The notes: generated by a model not told the origin, from the sequence alone. DNA of 9,525 nt from Thiobacillus sp. (GCF_024708915.1 NZ_JANJXQ010000151.1:1-9525); one strand, 5' to 3'. Shown: positions 1 through 6,299, numbered from the stretch's first letter. Made by a program: numbers and translations.

Positions 1-171
1 GTGCAACCCATTGCACTAAGTCCGGGTATTACAGTAGACCCGGACTCTGACCGGCGACCCTCGACCGGGGACGAAAAACCCAGGTCAGCCGACGACCCCG
101 AGAAGGGGCGATTCTGGCGACGAAGGCATGCGGGTTTCCGAGGCGGCACGGATTGCCCCTTGGCCTCGGCT
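1..171. repeat. Cluster of perfect stem-loops abutting dif
   Basis: No gene is recognisable here, but nearly the whole stretch can fold into consecutive hairpins. Stems seen directly are 1-6 with 11-16 (6 bp, 4-base loop), 19-27 with 38-46 (9 bp, 10-base loop), 47-52 with 83-88 (6 bp, enclosing a smaller C/G-rich hairpin near 58-69), 96-99 with 105-108 (4 bp, GAGAA loop), and 138-144 with 163-169 (7 bp, enclosing a 4-bp stem 145-148 with 154-157). The last stem ends two bases before dif. No uridine tract follows, so a simple intrinsic terminator is not supported. It could be a structured RNA, a folded single-stranded DNA element such as a phage or integrative-element end, or a stack of intergenic palindromes. 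The left end may continue beyond the window. Confidence 0.6.
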
Positions 172-199
172 ACTGCGCATAATGTATATTATGTTAAAT
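172..199 (+). other. dif: dif site, XerC/XerD chromosome dimer resolution site
   Basis: This 28-bp site reads as a left XerC-type arm ACTGCGCATAA, a central hexamer TGTATA, and a right XerD-type arm TTATGTTAAAT. From memory it matches the Escherichia coli dif at 26 of 28 positions, differing only in the first two bases of the XerC arm. The XerD arm and centre are identical. In proteobacteria XerC and XerD recombine sister dif sites, under control of FtsK, to resolve dimeric chromosomes, and dif lies near the replication terminus. dif is also used as an attachment site by some phages and genomic islands. Only one copy is visible in the window. It sits in the spacer downstream of metR and right of a cluster of hairpins. 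Confidence 0.93.
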
Positions 200-377
200 A
201 GCGTAAAGGCAGCTGGATGTCGCTCCCACGAGACTCGAGTCATCCCGCCTGAAATCCCGGTAACGGAATCCGCTCCGCCCCTTCCGGCTGGGGGCTGGGT
301 GACAACTCATGGTCGGCACGACCAACCCCGGCGCCAAGAACGAAAAGGCCGAGGGGCTGCGGCTGGCCGCGTGGGGT
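200..377. other. Gene-free spacer between dif and metR
   Basis: No coding region is supported here. The longer open frames crossing it are shadows or lack family features. A small perfect dyad at 310-324 (6-bp arms TGGTCG and CGACCA around GCA) lies downstream of the metR stop codon. It has no T tract on the metR strand, so it is not convincing as a terminator. Confidence 0.5.
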
Positions 378-1289
378 TCATCTCGTTCTCTCTTCCTTAT
401 CGCGCTGGCCGCGCGCGAGCTCCACGAACGCGCGGAGGTAGTCGATCTCTGCGTCCGCATCGCGGAAACCCAGGTAGATCTGCTTGGCCACGCCTTGGCG
501 GCCGAGCTTGACCGGGGCGACATCGAACCTGTCGGCCTGCTCCTCCACCAGCCAGCGCGGAAGCGCGGCCACGCCGCGCCCACTGGCGACCATCTGCAAC
601 ATGATGTCGGTGGTCTCGATGGCCTTGTGACGCCGGGGGCTGACGCCGGCCGGCGTGAGGAAGCGGGTATAGATGTCGAGCCGGTCGGTTTCCACGGGAT
701 AGGTGATCAGTGTCTCGTCGGAGAGCTGGCTGGGCTGAACGTAGGCGGCCTGACGCAGGGGGTGCCCCGGGCCGACGACCAGCACCTGCTCGTAGTCGAA
801 CACCGGCTCGAAGGTGAGGCCGGGCTTGTAGAGCGGGTCGGGCGTCACCAGCAGCTCGATCTCGTATGCGAACAGCGCGCCGATGCCGCCAAACTGAAAT
901 TTCTGCTTCACGTCCACGTCTACGGCCCGCCATGCGGACAAATAGGGCGACACGATTTTCAGCAGCCACTGGTAGCACGGGTGACATTCCATGCCGATCC
1001 GCAGGGTGCCGCGCTCGCCCCGGGCGAACTGGTCAAGACGCTCCTCGGCATGCTGGAGTTGCGGCAGCAGCCGGTCGGCCATGGACAGCAGATAGATGCC
1101 GGCCTGGGTGGGACGCAGGCTGCGGCCCTCGCGATGCCAGATGGTTAGCCCAAGCTGGTCTTCCAGCTTGCGAACCGTGTGGCTCAGGGCGGACTGGGTC
1201 AGATGGAGCGTTTCTGCGGCGGCCGTAAGGGAGCCGTGCCGAGCCACGGCATGGACGATTTCGAGATGGATGCGTTCCAGAACGGCCAT
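378..1289 (-). CDS. metR: LysR-family transcriptional regulator MetR, activator of methionine genes
   Basis: This 303-residue protein is the usual length for MetR, a LysR-type DNA-binding regulator that uses homocysteine as co-effector and activates metE and related genes. The N-terminal winged helix-turn-helix (about residues 1-60) contains AAAETLHLTQSALSHTVRKL, the typical LysR recognition region. The effector domain carries residues I recall as shared with E. coli MetR: MECHPC near 100, a FDYE segment, YPVETDRLD, FLTPAGVSP and QMVASGRGVAALPRWLVEE. The gene is divergent from metE with a 110-bp AT-rich spacer, the classical metR-metE layout, which strongly supports the name. The ATG at 1287-1289 is chosen because it starts the conserved HTH at the expected distance. 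No good Shine-Dalgarno sequence is visible before it. MetR commonly represses its own transcription from the shared operator. I see no damage to this gene. Confidence 0.93.
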   Translation of the reverse strand: MAVLERIHLEIVHAVARHGSLTAAAETLHLTQSALSHTVRKLEDQLGLTIWHREGRSLRPTQAGIYLLSMADRLLPQLQHAEERLDQFARGERGTLRIGMECHPCYQWLLKIVSPYLSAWRAVDVDVKQKFQFGGIGALFAYEIELLVTPDPLYKPGLTFEPVFDYEQVLVVGPGHPLRQAAYVQPSQLSDETLITYPVETDRLDIYTRFLTPAGVSPRRHKAIETTDIMLQMVASGRGVAALPRWLVEEQADRFDVAPVKLGRQGVAKQIYLGFRDADAEIDYLRAFVELARGQRDKEERTR

Positions 1290-1399
1290 GCGCGATTATT
1301 ACATGAGAAAAATTCATCTATGAATGAATTAATACCATTTTTATTCATTGATCGATGCGCCTAGGATGCCGCCACGTTACATTGATCGAGGCATCCATC
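1290..1399. promoter_or_regulatory. Divergent metR-metE control region with MetR-type operator
   Basis: The spacer is strikingly AT-rich from about 1296 to 1352 within otherwise GC-rich DNA. At 1304-1316 the sequence TGAGAAAAATTCA fits the known MetR consensus TGAA-N5-TTCA with one mismatch. It overlaps a perfect 14-bp dyad ATTCATCTATGAAT (1312-1325). Further TGAA and TTCA half-sites occur at 1325-1328 and 1344-1347, so two MetR dimers could bind, as in enteric metE. Promoter hexamers cannot be assigned confidently. metE has a modest ribosome-binding site, GAGG at 1388-1391, eight bases before its ATG. Confidence 0.65.
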
Positions 1400-3781
1400 A
1401 TGGCTTTCACCCACAATCTCGGCTTTCCCCGCATTGGCGCCAAGCGCGAATTGAAATTCGCCCTCGAGGCCTACTGGAAGGATCAGTCTTCCCGCGACGC
1501 GCTAAAGACGCTAGGCACTGAACTGCGGCGCCGCCATTGGCAGGACCAGTCAGCCTTGGACCTGGCACCGGTCGGTGACTTCGCGTTCTATGACCAGGTG
1601 CTGGACATGAGCTTCACCCTGGGCAACCTGCCCGAACGGGTTCAGGGTTTCCACGGCGATGCGCTGGACAACGCTTTCCGCGTGGCGCGTGGCCGCTCGG
1701 CCCACTCCGCCGAGACGCAATGCTGCAGTGGTGCGTGCGGTGGCGTGGCCGCCGGCGAGATGACCAAGTGGTTTGACACCAATTACCACTACATCGTCCC
1801 CGAATTTACCGCCGCCACCCGGTTCAAGCTGGACGCCTCGCGTCTGCTGGAGCAACTGGCCGAGGCCAAAGCCCAAGGAGTCAAGGCCAAGCCGGTGATC
1901 ATCGGCCCCGTTACCTACCTCGCCCTCGGGAAGGCAAAGGACGGTTCCGACAAGCTGTCCCTGTTGGAGCGCCTGCTGCCGCTCTACACCGAACTGCTCG
2001 AGGCGCTGGCCGACGCGGGGGCGGAGTGGGTGCAGATCGACGAACCGATCCTCGTCACCGAACTGGGTGCTGGCTGGCAACATGCCTTCAATATCGCATA
2101 CCACACGCTCAAGGCGAGCCGGGCCAAGTTGCTGCTGACCGCCTACTTCGGGCAGTTGCTTGAAAACCTGCACCTCGCTGCCAATCTGCCCGTGGCCGGC
2201 CTGCACGTCGACGCGATCAGCGGTCGCGACGACATCCAGCCGCTCTTGGGCCTGTTGCCCGCGCACAAGGTACTTTCGCTGGGCGTCATCAACGGCCGCA
2301 ATATCTGGAAGACCGACCTCAACGCGGTGCTCGATTGGCTGGAGCCCATCGCCGAGCGCCTGGGCAACCGCCTGTGGATCGCGCCATCCTGCTCGCTGCT
2401 GCATGTGCCGGTGGACCTCGACAGCGAACAGAATCTGGACGGCGAGATCAAGTCCTGGCTGGCCTTCGCGAAGCAGAAGCTTGAAGAACTGCGCGTGCTT
2501 GCTGCCGCCCTGAACCACGGCCGCGACGCCACCAAGGCGGAACTGAATGCCAACCGCGCCGCCTGTGATGCCCGCCGCAACTCGCCACGCGTCAACGACC
2601 CGGCGGTCAAGGCCGCCCTGGCCGGGATCACGCCCCAGTTCGGCCAGCGCCAGAGCCCTTACGCCGTCCGTGCCGCCAAGCAGGCGGCCCAACTCAAGCT
2701 GCCCAAGTTTCCCACCACCACCATCGGCTCCTTCCCCCAAACAGCCGAAATCCGTCAGGCACGCAGCCGGTTCAAGGCAGGCGAGATCGGCGAGGCAGCC
2801 TACCAGGCCGCCATGCGGGCCGAGATCGCCCATAGCGTTCGCGAACAGGAAGCGCTTGGCTTGGACGTATTGGTGCATGGCGAGGCCGAACGCAACGACA
2901 TGGTCGAATATTTCGGCGAGCAGCTCGACGGCTACGCCTTCAGCCAATTCGGCTGGGTGCAATCCTACGGCTCACGCTGCGTCAAGCCGCCCATCCTGTT
3001 CGGTGACATCTGCCGGCCGAAGGCCATGACCGTGGAGTGGATCAAGTACGGCCAGTCCATGACGAACAAGCCGATGAAGGGCATGCTGACCGGCCCGGTC
3101 ACCCTCCTCAACTGGTCCTTCGCACGCGACGACCAGCCACGCTCGGTGTCCTGCAAGCAGCTCGCCTTGGCCATCCGCCAGGAGGTGCTGGACCTGGAGA
3201 AGGCCGGCGCGCGCGTGATCCAGATCGACGAGGCCGCCCTGCGCGAAGGCCTGCCGCTGCGCAAGTCCCAGGGGAAAACCTACCTCGACTGGGCCGTGGA
3301 GTCCTTCCGCATCGCTGCCAACGGCGTGGCGGACGAGACCCAGATCCACACCCACATGTGTTACTCGGAATTCAACGACATCATCGAGGCGATCGCCGCG
3401 ATGGACGCCGACGTCATCACGATCGAGACCGCGCGCTCCGACATGGAGCTGCTGGGTGCCTTCGACCGCTTCAAGTACCCGAACGAGCTCGGCCCGGGCG
3501 TCTATGACATCCATTCGCCCAACATCCCGACCGAGCAGCACATGGTCGACCTGATCAAGAAGGCCGCCGAGCGCATCCCCGCCGAGCGCCTGTGGATCAA
3601 CCCCTTGGTGGTGAAGGTCACAAGCAAGCGCCTCTCCTGTAGTTCGCCGGCCACGCATCCCGCGCTGCCTCGGATTCGAAAAAGAGCGGCATGTGGGCGG
3701 GCCCCGGGACGGCCGCACGCGCGTGCGAGGCCGCTTCCCAAATATGATCCCGTTTATCAGGAGTATCACGCATCACCTTGA
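1400..3781 (+). CDS. metE: Cobalamin-independent methionine synthase MetE with a replaced C-terminus (probably non-functional)
   Basis: MetE transfers the methyl group of 5-methyltetrahydrofolate (polyglutamate) to homocysteine to make methionine, without vitamin B12. The start at 1400 gives [13 protein letters not shown], the canonical beginning. The N-terminal half includes KWFDTNYHY and VQIDEPIL, and has a Cys-rich insertion (about QCCSGACGG) near residues 112-120. The catalytic half includes [42 protein letters not shown] and YDIHSPN. Zinc ligands H652, C654 and E676 and the catalytic-type H705 align with E. coli H641, C643, E665 and H694 at a constant offset of 11. Homology stops at P735 (base 3604). 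The expected next residues DCGLKTRGW, including the fourth zinc ligand (E. coli C726), are absent. Instead 58 unrelated Arg/Pro-rich residues follow, giving 793 residues against about 755 for the family. MetE activity is therefore unlikely unless the junction is an assembly error. Confidence 0.9.
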   Translation: MAFTHNLGFPRIGAKRELKFALEAYWKDQSSRDALKTLGTELRRRHWQDQSALDLAPVGDFAFYDQVLDMSFTLGNLPERVQGFHGDALDNAFRVARGRSAHSAETQCCSGACGGVAAGEMTKWFDTNYHYIVPEFTAATRFKLDASRLLEQLAEAKAQGVKAKPVIIGPVTYLALGKAKDGSDKLSLLERLLPLYTELLEALADAGAEWVQIDEPILVTELGAGWQHAFNIAYHTLKASRAKLLLTAYFGQLLENLHLAANLPVAGLHVDAISGRDDIQPLLGLLPAHKVLSLGVINGRNIWKTDLNAVLDWLEPIAERLGNRLWIAPSCSLLHVPVDLDSEQNLDGEIKSWLAFAKQKLEELRVLAAALNHGRDATKAELNANRAACDARRNSPRVNDPAVKAALAGITPQFGQRQSPYAVRAAKQAAQLKLPKFPTTTIGSFPQTAEIRQARSRFKAGEIGEAAYQAAMRAEIAHSVREQEALGLDVLVHGEAERNDMVEYFGEQLDGYAFSQFGWVQSYGSRCVKPPILFGDICRPKAMTVEWIKYGQSMTNKPMKGMLTGPVTLLNWSFARDDQPRSVSCKQLALAIRQEVLDLEKAGARVIQIDEAALREGLPLRKSQGKTYLDWAVESFRIAANGVADETQIHTHMCYSEFNDIIEAIAAMDADVITIETARSDMELLGAFDRFKYPNELGPGVYDIHSPNIPTEQHMVDLIKKAAERIPAERLWINPLVVKVTSKRLSCSSPATHPALPRIRKRAACGRAPGRPHARARPLPKYDPVYQEYHASP

Positions 3782-3796
3782 TTTTCCGCGTCGATA
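3605..3796. other. Breakpoint segment between metE homology and the rhodanese-MBL gene
   Basis: Sequence after 3604 no longer encodes MetE in any forward frame I could read, so a rearrangement junction lies at or just after this base. The segment contains a strong dyad. A 12-bp perfect palindrome GCACGCGCGTGC (3715-3726) is flanked by CGGCC (3710-3714) and GGCCG (3729-3733). This could form a hairpin between the two convergent genes, but no clear T tract adjoins it. A possible small ORF on the complementary strand covers most of the stretch. No transposon ends or target duplications are visible. Confidence 0.6.
3618..3773 (-). CDS. Possible small hypothetical protein, 51 residues
   Basis: A short frame begins [20 protein letters not shown] and ends RRGACL. 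It starts 23 bases after the stop of the rhodanese-MBL gene on the same strand, so it could be a second operon member. I recognise no family, signal peptide or membrane segment. The ribosome-binding site is weak (AAGG two bases before the ATG, GGA further up). In favour is its position filling the gap and a protein-like composition. Against it are its short length, the poor start and the fact that it overlaps the out-of-frame tail of the broken metE. The stop lies only 13 bases from the metE breakpoint, so the ORF may belong to DNA that arrived with the rhodanese-MBL gene. This is a tentative call. Confidence 0.28.
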   Translation of the reverse strand: MRDTPDKRDHIWEAASHARAAVPGPAHMPLFFESEAARDAWPANYRRGACL

Positions 3797-5017
3797 TCAA
3801 TCCGCACGCGCTCGCTCGGCACCCTTGCCGACGGCGCAGATGTTCTTCCCCAGTTCCAGTTCCTGCGCCATGCGCGCGTCCGGACTGACGAGCCCGGCGT
3901 TGGCCCGCTTGATCTCGACATAGGCCTCGGGAAACACGGGCAGGTTCGCCAGGATGTAGTCGCAGAAAGCTTTTTCGCCCTCGGCCAGCTTGAGCAGGCC
4001 CGGATTGCGCTGTTTGAGTTCGCCCAGGGTGGCGCGGAAGATGCCGTTTGCATCGCCTGCCGCGATATCGCTGAAATGGGCCGGCAGCACCACCGTCTCG
4101 TCCGGCAGTTCTGCCATCCGCTTCAGCGATTCGTAAAGCAGCGGGGTCCATGCCTCGGCTTTGCCGCCCAGATCCGGGCGAGCGACGGATTCCAGGAACA
4201 GGCTGTCGCCGCTCAGCAGATAACGCCCCTCGATGAGAAAGGCGACCATCCCCAGAGTGTGGCCGGGAAAATGCAATGCCCTCACCTCGGCCAAGCCGAT
4301 GTGTAGCGTCTGCCCCGCCTCCAGCGGGCGGTATGCCACGCGGGCGGGCAGCATGTCTACGGGATGGATCGCGTCGTAGGGATGCAGATGGTAGGGAATA
4401 TGGTCGCCTTGCCCCAGCGCCGGGCCGCCGCTCAGATGGTCGGCGTGGAGATGCGTATCCAGCACCCGTTCGATCCGCGCACCCAGCGCGGCGGCCAGTT
4501 CGCGATAAAACCCGATGTGGCGGGCGGGGTCGAATACCGCGGCGCGATGTCCGCTCACCAGAACGTGGCTCAGGCAGCCGCGCGCAGGACGCACCACCTG
4601 GTAAAGCGAAAAGCGCTCGTTCTCCTCGACCGGGCGCCAGGCGTAAAAATCGCCCCACGCCGCCATGCCGCCTTCCAGGTTCGCCGCCTCGAAGCCCAGG
4701 CGGCGCAGCCCTTCCGCGACGTAACCGGAGGTATTGCCCTCGGCGCAGACGGCAAGAATGGGGCGATCGACGGGCAGCTGCGCCATGAGTTGCGCCTTCA
4801 CCCCGCGCATCACGGCTTCGGCGACATCCTCCCCACCCTCCAGGTCGAGGAGCTCGAAATACGGGATATTGAGCGTGGGGACGGAATGCGGGCCCTCGAC
4901 CCGCCAGCGCTCGAACTCGTCGCGGTTGCGCACGTCAAGGATGAACATCGGCGCGTTGCGCGACAGCTGTTCCCATATCTGCTGCGGACTCGCGACAGCG
5001 GTGATTTTCCTCGACAT
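3797..5017 (-). CDS. Rhodanese / metallo-beta-lactamase fusion protein, probable persulfide dioxygenase-like sulfur enzyme
   Basis: This 406-residue, probably cytoplasmic protein has two domains. Residues about 1-128 form a rhodanese domain: FILDVRNRDEFERWRVEG at the start of the fold and active-site Cys91 in the loop CAEGNTS, followed by LEGGMAAW. Residues about 138-370 form a metallo-beta-lactamase fold with THLHADHLSGG (H189, H191, D193, H194), FPGHT (H253), LSGDSLF (D271) and LPAHF (H314). The ARPDLGG segment resembles the ETHE1/persulfide dioxygenase branch rather than hydrolytic lactamases. Known fusions of these domains handle glutathione persulfide, sulfite and thiosulfate, but in the characterised ones the dioxygenase usually comes first. 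Here rhodanese is N-terminal. The start is supported by AGGAGG six bases upstream. That AGGAGG overlaps a 10-bp palindrome GAGGCGCCTC (5016-5025), which could mask the ribosome site. Domain calls are firm; the exact substrate is inference. Confidence 0.88.
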   Translation of the reverse strand: MSRKITAVASPQQIWEQLSRNAPMFILDVRNRDEFERWRVEGPHSVPTLNIPYFELLDLEGGEDVAEAVMRGVKAQLMAQLPVDRPILAVCAEGNTSGYVAEGLRRLGFEAANLEGGMAAWGDFYAWRPVEENERFSLYQVVRPARGCLSHVLVSGHRAAVFDPARHIGFYRELAAALGARIERVLDTHLHADHLSGGPALGQGDHIPYHLHPYDAIHPVDMLPARVAYRPLEAGQTLHIGLAEVRALHFPGHTLGMVAFLIEGRYLLSGDSLFLESVARPDLGGKAEAWTPLLYESLKRMAELPDETVVLPAHFSDIAAGDANGIFRATLGELKQRNPGLLKLAEGEKAFCDYILANLPVFPEAYVEIKRANAGLVSPDARMAQELELGKNICAVGKGAERARAD

Positions 5018-5108
5018 GAGGCGCCTCCTGGCGGAACCCCGTGCACCGGGGTATCGCGCGGTCGAGGCTCCGCAGAATGCGGTGTCGATCGAGCGATTCT
5101 GTCTTTGA

Positions 5109-5136
5109 AATATAGCCGATGCCCGGCTGGTGTAAT
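5109..5136 (-). promoter_or_regulatory. Candidate promoter of the rhodanese-MBL gene
   Basis: On the complementary strand ATTACA (5131-5136) and TATATT (5109-5114) are 16 bases apart and resemble sigma-70 -35 and -10 elements (four of six and five of six matches). The dyad AGCCG-ATGCC-CGGCT (5114-5128) fills the spacer. It could be an operator, or a weak terminator for lexA, which ends about 30 bases away. Nothing else in the leader was recognised. Confidence 0.35.
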
Positions 5137-5164
5137 CGAAGCCCGTAACGACCGCCTGTCGCGC

Positions 5165-5767
5165 TTACAGGATATTGCCACTGCGGATCACCCCGACCGC
5201 GATGCCTTCGATGACCAGTTCCTGGCGCCTGAGGTCGATCACGATAGGCTCGAAGTCGGGGTTTTCCGGCAACAGCCGCACGGTGTGGCCGTGCTGCTGG
5301 AAGCGCTTCACTGTGACCTCGTCGCTGATCCGCGCCACCACCACCTGCCCGGCCTTCGCCTCGGCGCTGCGATGCACCGCGAGCAGGTCGCCGTCCAGTA
5401 TGCCGGCGTCCTTCATGCTCATGCCGCTCACCTTGAGCAGATAGTCCGCGCGCGGCGAGAACAGGGCGGCGTCGAGCTGGTAGTGGCGCTCGATGTTCTC
5501 CTGCGCCAGGATCGGGCTGCCCGCCGCCACCCGGCCGACGAGCGGCAGACCGCCACCGCCCGGCAGCCGGATGCCGCGCGACGCTCCCGGCAACAGTTCC
5601 AGCACGCCCTTTTTCGCCAGCACCTTGAGATGCGCCTCGGCCGCGTTCGGCGAACTGAAGCCGAAGTGCCGCGCAATCTCGGCGCGTGTCGGCGGCAGGC
5701 CGGTGGTCTCGATGCACTCCCGGATGAGGTTGAAAATTTCTTCCTGGCGGCGGGTCAGGTCACGCAT
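5165..5767 (-). CDS. lexA: LexA, SOS response repressor and self-cleaving protease
   Basis: The start at 5767 gives a 200-residue protein, the normal LexA size. It has GGAGG eight bases upstream of the ATG. The N-terminal winged helix (about 1-68) begins [20 protein letters not shown] and includes [20 protein letters not shown]. The C-terminal S24-type domain has the Ala82-Gly83 cleavage bond in VAAGSP, the catalytic Ser117 in VSGMSM and the Lys154 in EVTVKRF. All the residues needed for RecA-stimulated autocleavage are thus present. Two adjoining SOS boxes lie just upstream, so the gene is almost certainly autoregulated. It is divergent from a DUF4258-like gene. Reading the frame further upstream would run across the SOS boxes and is not credible. 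No recX, imuA or dnaE2 partner is in the window. Confidence 0.95.
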   Translation of the reverse strand: MRDLTRRQEEIFNLIRECIETTGLPPTRAEIARHFGFSSPNAAEAHLKVLAKKGVLELLPGASRGIRLPGGGGLPLVGRVAAGSPILAQENIERHYQLDAALFSPRADYLLKVSGMSMKDAGILDGDLLAVHRSAEAKAGQVVVARISDEVTVKRFQQHGHTVRLLPENPDFEPIVIDLRRQELVIEGIAVGVIRSGNIL

Positions 5768-5784
5768 GGGGCTTCCTCCAAATG

Positions 5785-5816
5785 CTGTATGCATGTACAG
5801 TTGTGTTTGCATACAG
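5785..5816. promoter_or_regulatory. Two contiguous LexA-binding SOS boxes
   Basis: Box 1, CTGTATGCATGTACAG (5785-5800), is a perfect CTGT-N8-ACAG site. Box 2, TTGTGTTTGCATACAG (5801-5816), matches except for the first base. They directly abut, so the dyad centres are 16 bp apart on nearby faces of the helix, which would favour co-operative LexA binding. E. coli lexA also has two boxes. The pair lies between lexA and the divergent DUF4258-like gene. Confidence 0.9.
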
Positions 5817-5822
5817 TATAAA
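5794..5822 (+). promoter_or_regulatory. Candidate divergent promoter for the DUF4258-like gene, inside the SOS boxes
   Basis: On the plus strand TGTACA (5794-5799, four of six matches to TTGACA) and TATAAA (5817-5822, five of six to TATAAT) are 17 bases apart. The -35 hexamer lies within SOS box 1 and box 2 occupies the spacer up to the -10. If used, this promoter would be blocked by LexA. The inferred leader before the ATG at 5906 would be about 75 bases. Confidence 0.45.
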
Positions 5823-5843
5823 TACCGGATCCGGAAAACGCCA
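5815..5843 (-). promoter_or_regulatory. Candidate lexA promoter
   Basis: On the complementary strand TATACT (5815-5820) is a good -10 hexamer. A weak -35, TGGCGT (5838-5843), sits 17 bases upstream. SOS box 2 overlaps the -10 and box 1 covers the transcript start region, the expected arrangement for LexA autorepression. Confidence 0.5.
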
Positions 5844-5851
5844 TACGCGAT

Positions 5852-5877
5852 AGCTGCCTGCCGCCTGGCAGGCAGCT
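5852..5877. repeat. Strong hairpin in the lexA/DUF4258 intergenic region
   Basis: An 11-bp perfect stem AGCTGCCTGCC (5852-5862) with GGCAGGCAGCT (5867-5877) encloses a 4-base loop GCCT. It lies in the predicted 5' leader of the DUF4258-like gene, 17 bases before its AGGAGA ribosome site. It is not followed by a T tract on either strand. It might stabilise or modulate the leader, or simply be an intergenic palindrome. Confidence 0.6.
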
Positions 5878-5905
5878 GCAACCGCACGCACGCAGGAGAA
5901 GCCTC

Positions 5906-6160
5906 ATGATGAAACTCGGAAAGATCAGCCCCCTCGCCTTCAGCCGCATGCGGCAACGCGGGATTTCCATCGACGCCCTCAACGATCTGCTCGCCCGCGG
6001 GCAGGTCGAAAAGCAGTTCGACGGCGCCCAAGTGGTGTACCTGGACAGCCCAGCCCCCGCCCCGGCCTGGGCTGGCCGCCCGAAACCCAGGCTGTATGCG
6101 GTGGTGGATGCGGCGGGCGAAGTGCTGACGGTGGAAAGGCGGGTGCGGTTACGCGCATGA
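5906..6160 (+). CDS. Small DUF4258-like protein, 84 residues, possibly SOS-regulated
   Basis: The N-terminal pattern [26 protein letters not shown] resembles the DUF4258 signature (a residue pair then RM-RQRGIS, then a helix ending in -GQVE). It is followed by strands containing YLDSP and a C-terminal [17 protein letters not shown], which would give a small alpha-beta fold. The family is mostly uncharacterised; some members sit near toxin-antitoxin or mobile genes, but no biochemical role can be given. The usual His in the first motif seems to be replaced. The start ATG at 5906 has AGGAGA seven bases upstream (5894-5899) and is followed by a second ATG, so 5909 is an alternative. It is divergent from lexA and its likely promoter is covered by both SOS boxes. 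LexA control is thus an inference from the DNA. There are no membrane segments or signal peptide. Confidence 0.72.
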   Translation: MMKLGKISPLAFSRMRQRGISIDALNDLLARGQVEKQFDGAQVVYLDSPAPAPAWAGRPKPRLYAVVDAAGEVLTVERRVRLRA

Positions 6161-6190
6161 GCAGATCGCTGGAATAAGCAGGTGCCGGCT

Positions 6191-6232
6191 ATGGGCAGGG
6201 CGAACCCGCCGCCGCCTCAGCGCCCTGTCCAT
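6191..6232 (+). terminator. Possible stem-loop terminator after the DUF4258-like gene
   Basis: ATGGGCAGGGCG (6191-6202) pairs with CGCCCTGTCCAT (6221-6232) at 11 of 12 positions around an 18-base loop, 30 bases after the stop codon. The trailing sequence CCGGATTT has only a short T run, so this is a weak intrinsic terminator at best. Confidence 0.4.
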
Positions 6233-6242
6233 CCGGATTTGA

Positions 6243-6296
6243 TGCGCAGGCGGGTACTATTACGCCTCTGCCTCGCAGCGAGCCTGCGCACCCGCC
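6243..6296 (+). promoter_or_regulatory. Mutually exclusive stems just upstream of the glycosyltransferase-like gene
   Basis: TGCGCAGGC (6243-6251) can pair with GCCTGCGCA (6282-6290), 9 bp. Alternatively GGCGGGT (6249-6255) can pair with ACCCGCC (6290-6296), 7 bp. The two pairings share bases and exclude each other. They lie immediately before the start codon at 6300 or 6306, where no Shine-Dalgarno sequence is visible. A -10-like TACTAT occurs at 6255-6260. This may be a translation-controlling leader, or just high-GC dyads. Confidence 0.35.
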
Positions 6297-6299
6297 CCA

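Noticed and set aside
1..171. Cobalamin, SAM or SAH riboswitch, 6S RNA, RNase P or tmRNA
   Set aside because: The remembered core motifs of these RNAs are not present. The order of stems does not fit, and the block is downstream of metR rather than in front of metE.
1..201. Open frame from GTG at position 1 across the hairpins and dif
   Set aside because: It is composed of hairpin arms and runs through the dif site. It has no family features and no upstream context in the window.
309..1148. 279-residue open frame on the plus strand opposite metR
   Set aside because: It is a high-GC shadow of metR on the opposite strand; the metR frame carries the recognisable domains.
1550..2962. 470-residue open frame on the minus strand inside metE
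   Set aside because: It is antisense to the conserved metE frame and has low-complexity Gly/Gln/Val/Leu composition typical of shadow frames.
3700..3780. Insertion-sequence end at the metE breakpoint
   Set aside because: No terminal inverted repeat pair, target duplication or transposase fragment could be found around the junction; the 12-bp palindrome alone is not enough.
4364..5821. 485-residue plus-strand open frame over the rhodanese-MBL gene and lexA
   Set aside because: It is antisense to two genes with clear catalytic motifs and runs into the SOS boxes.
6193..6200. GGGCAGGG, a match to the FtsK-orienting KOPS motif GGGNAGGG
   Set aside because: A lone 8-mer in GC-rich DNA is expected by chance. 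It points away from dif (it lies to the right of dif and reads rightwards), the opposite of KOPS polarity, and it is part of the terminator-like stem.
6243..6296. Classical riboswitch in front of the glycosyltransferase-like gene
   Set aside because: The alternative stems are real in the sequence, but no known aptamer motif is visible and the leader is too short for most classes, so only a weak regulatory note is kept.
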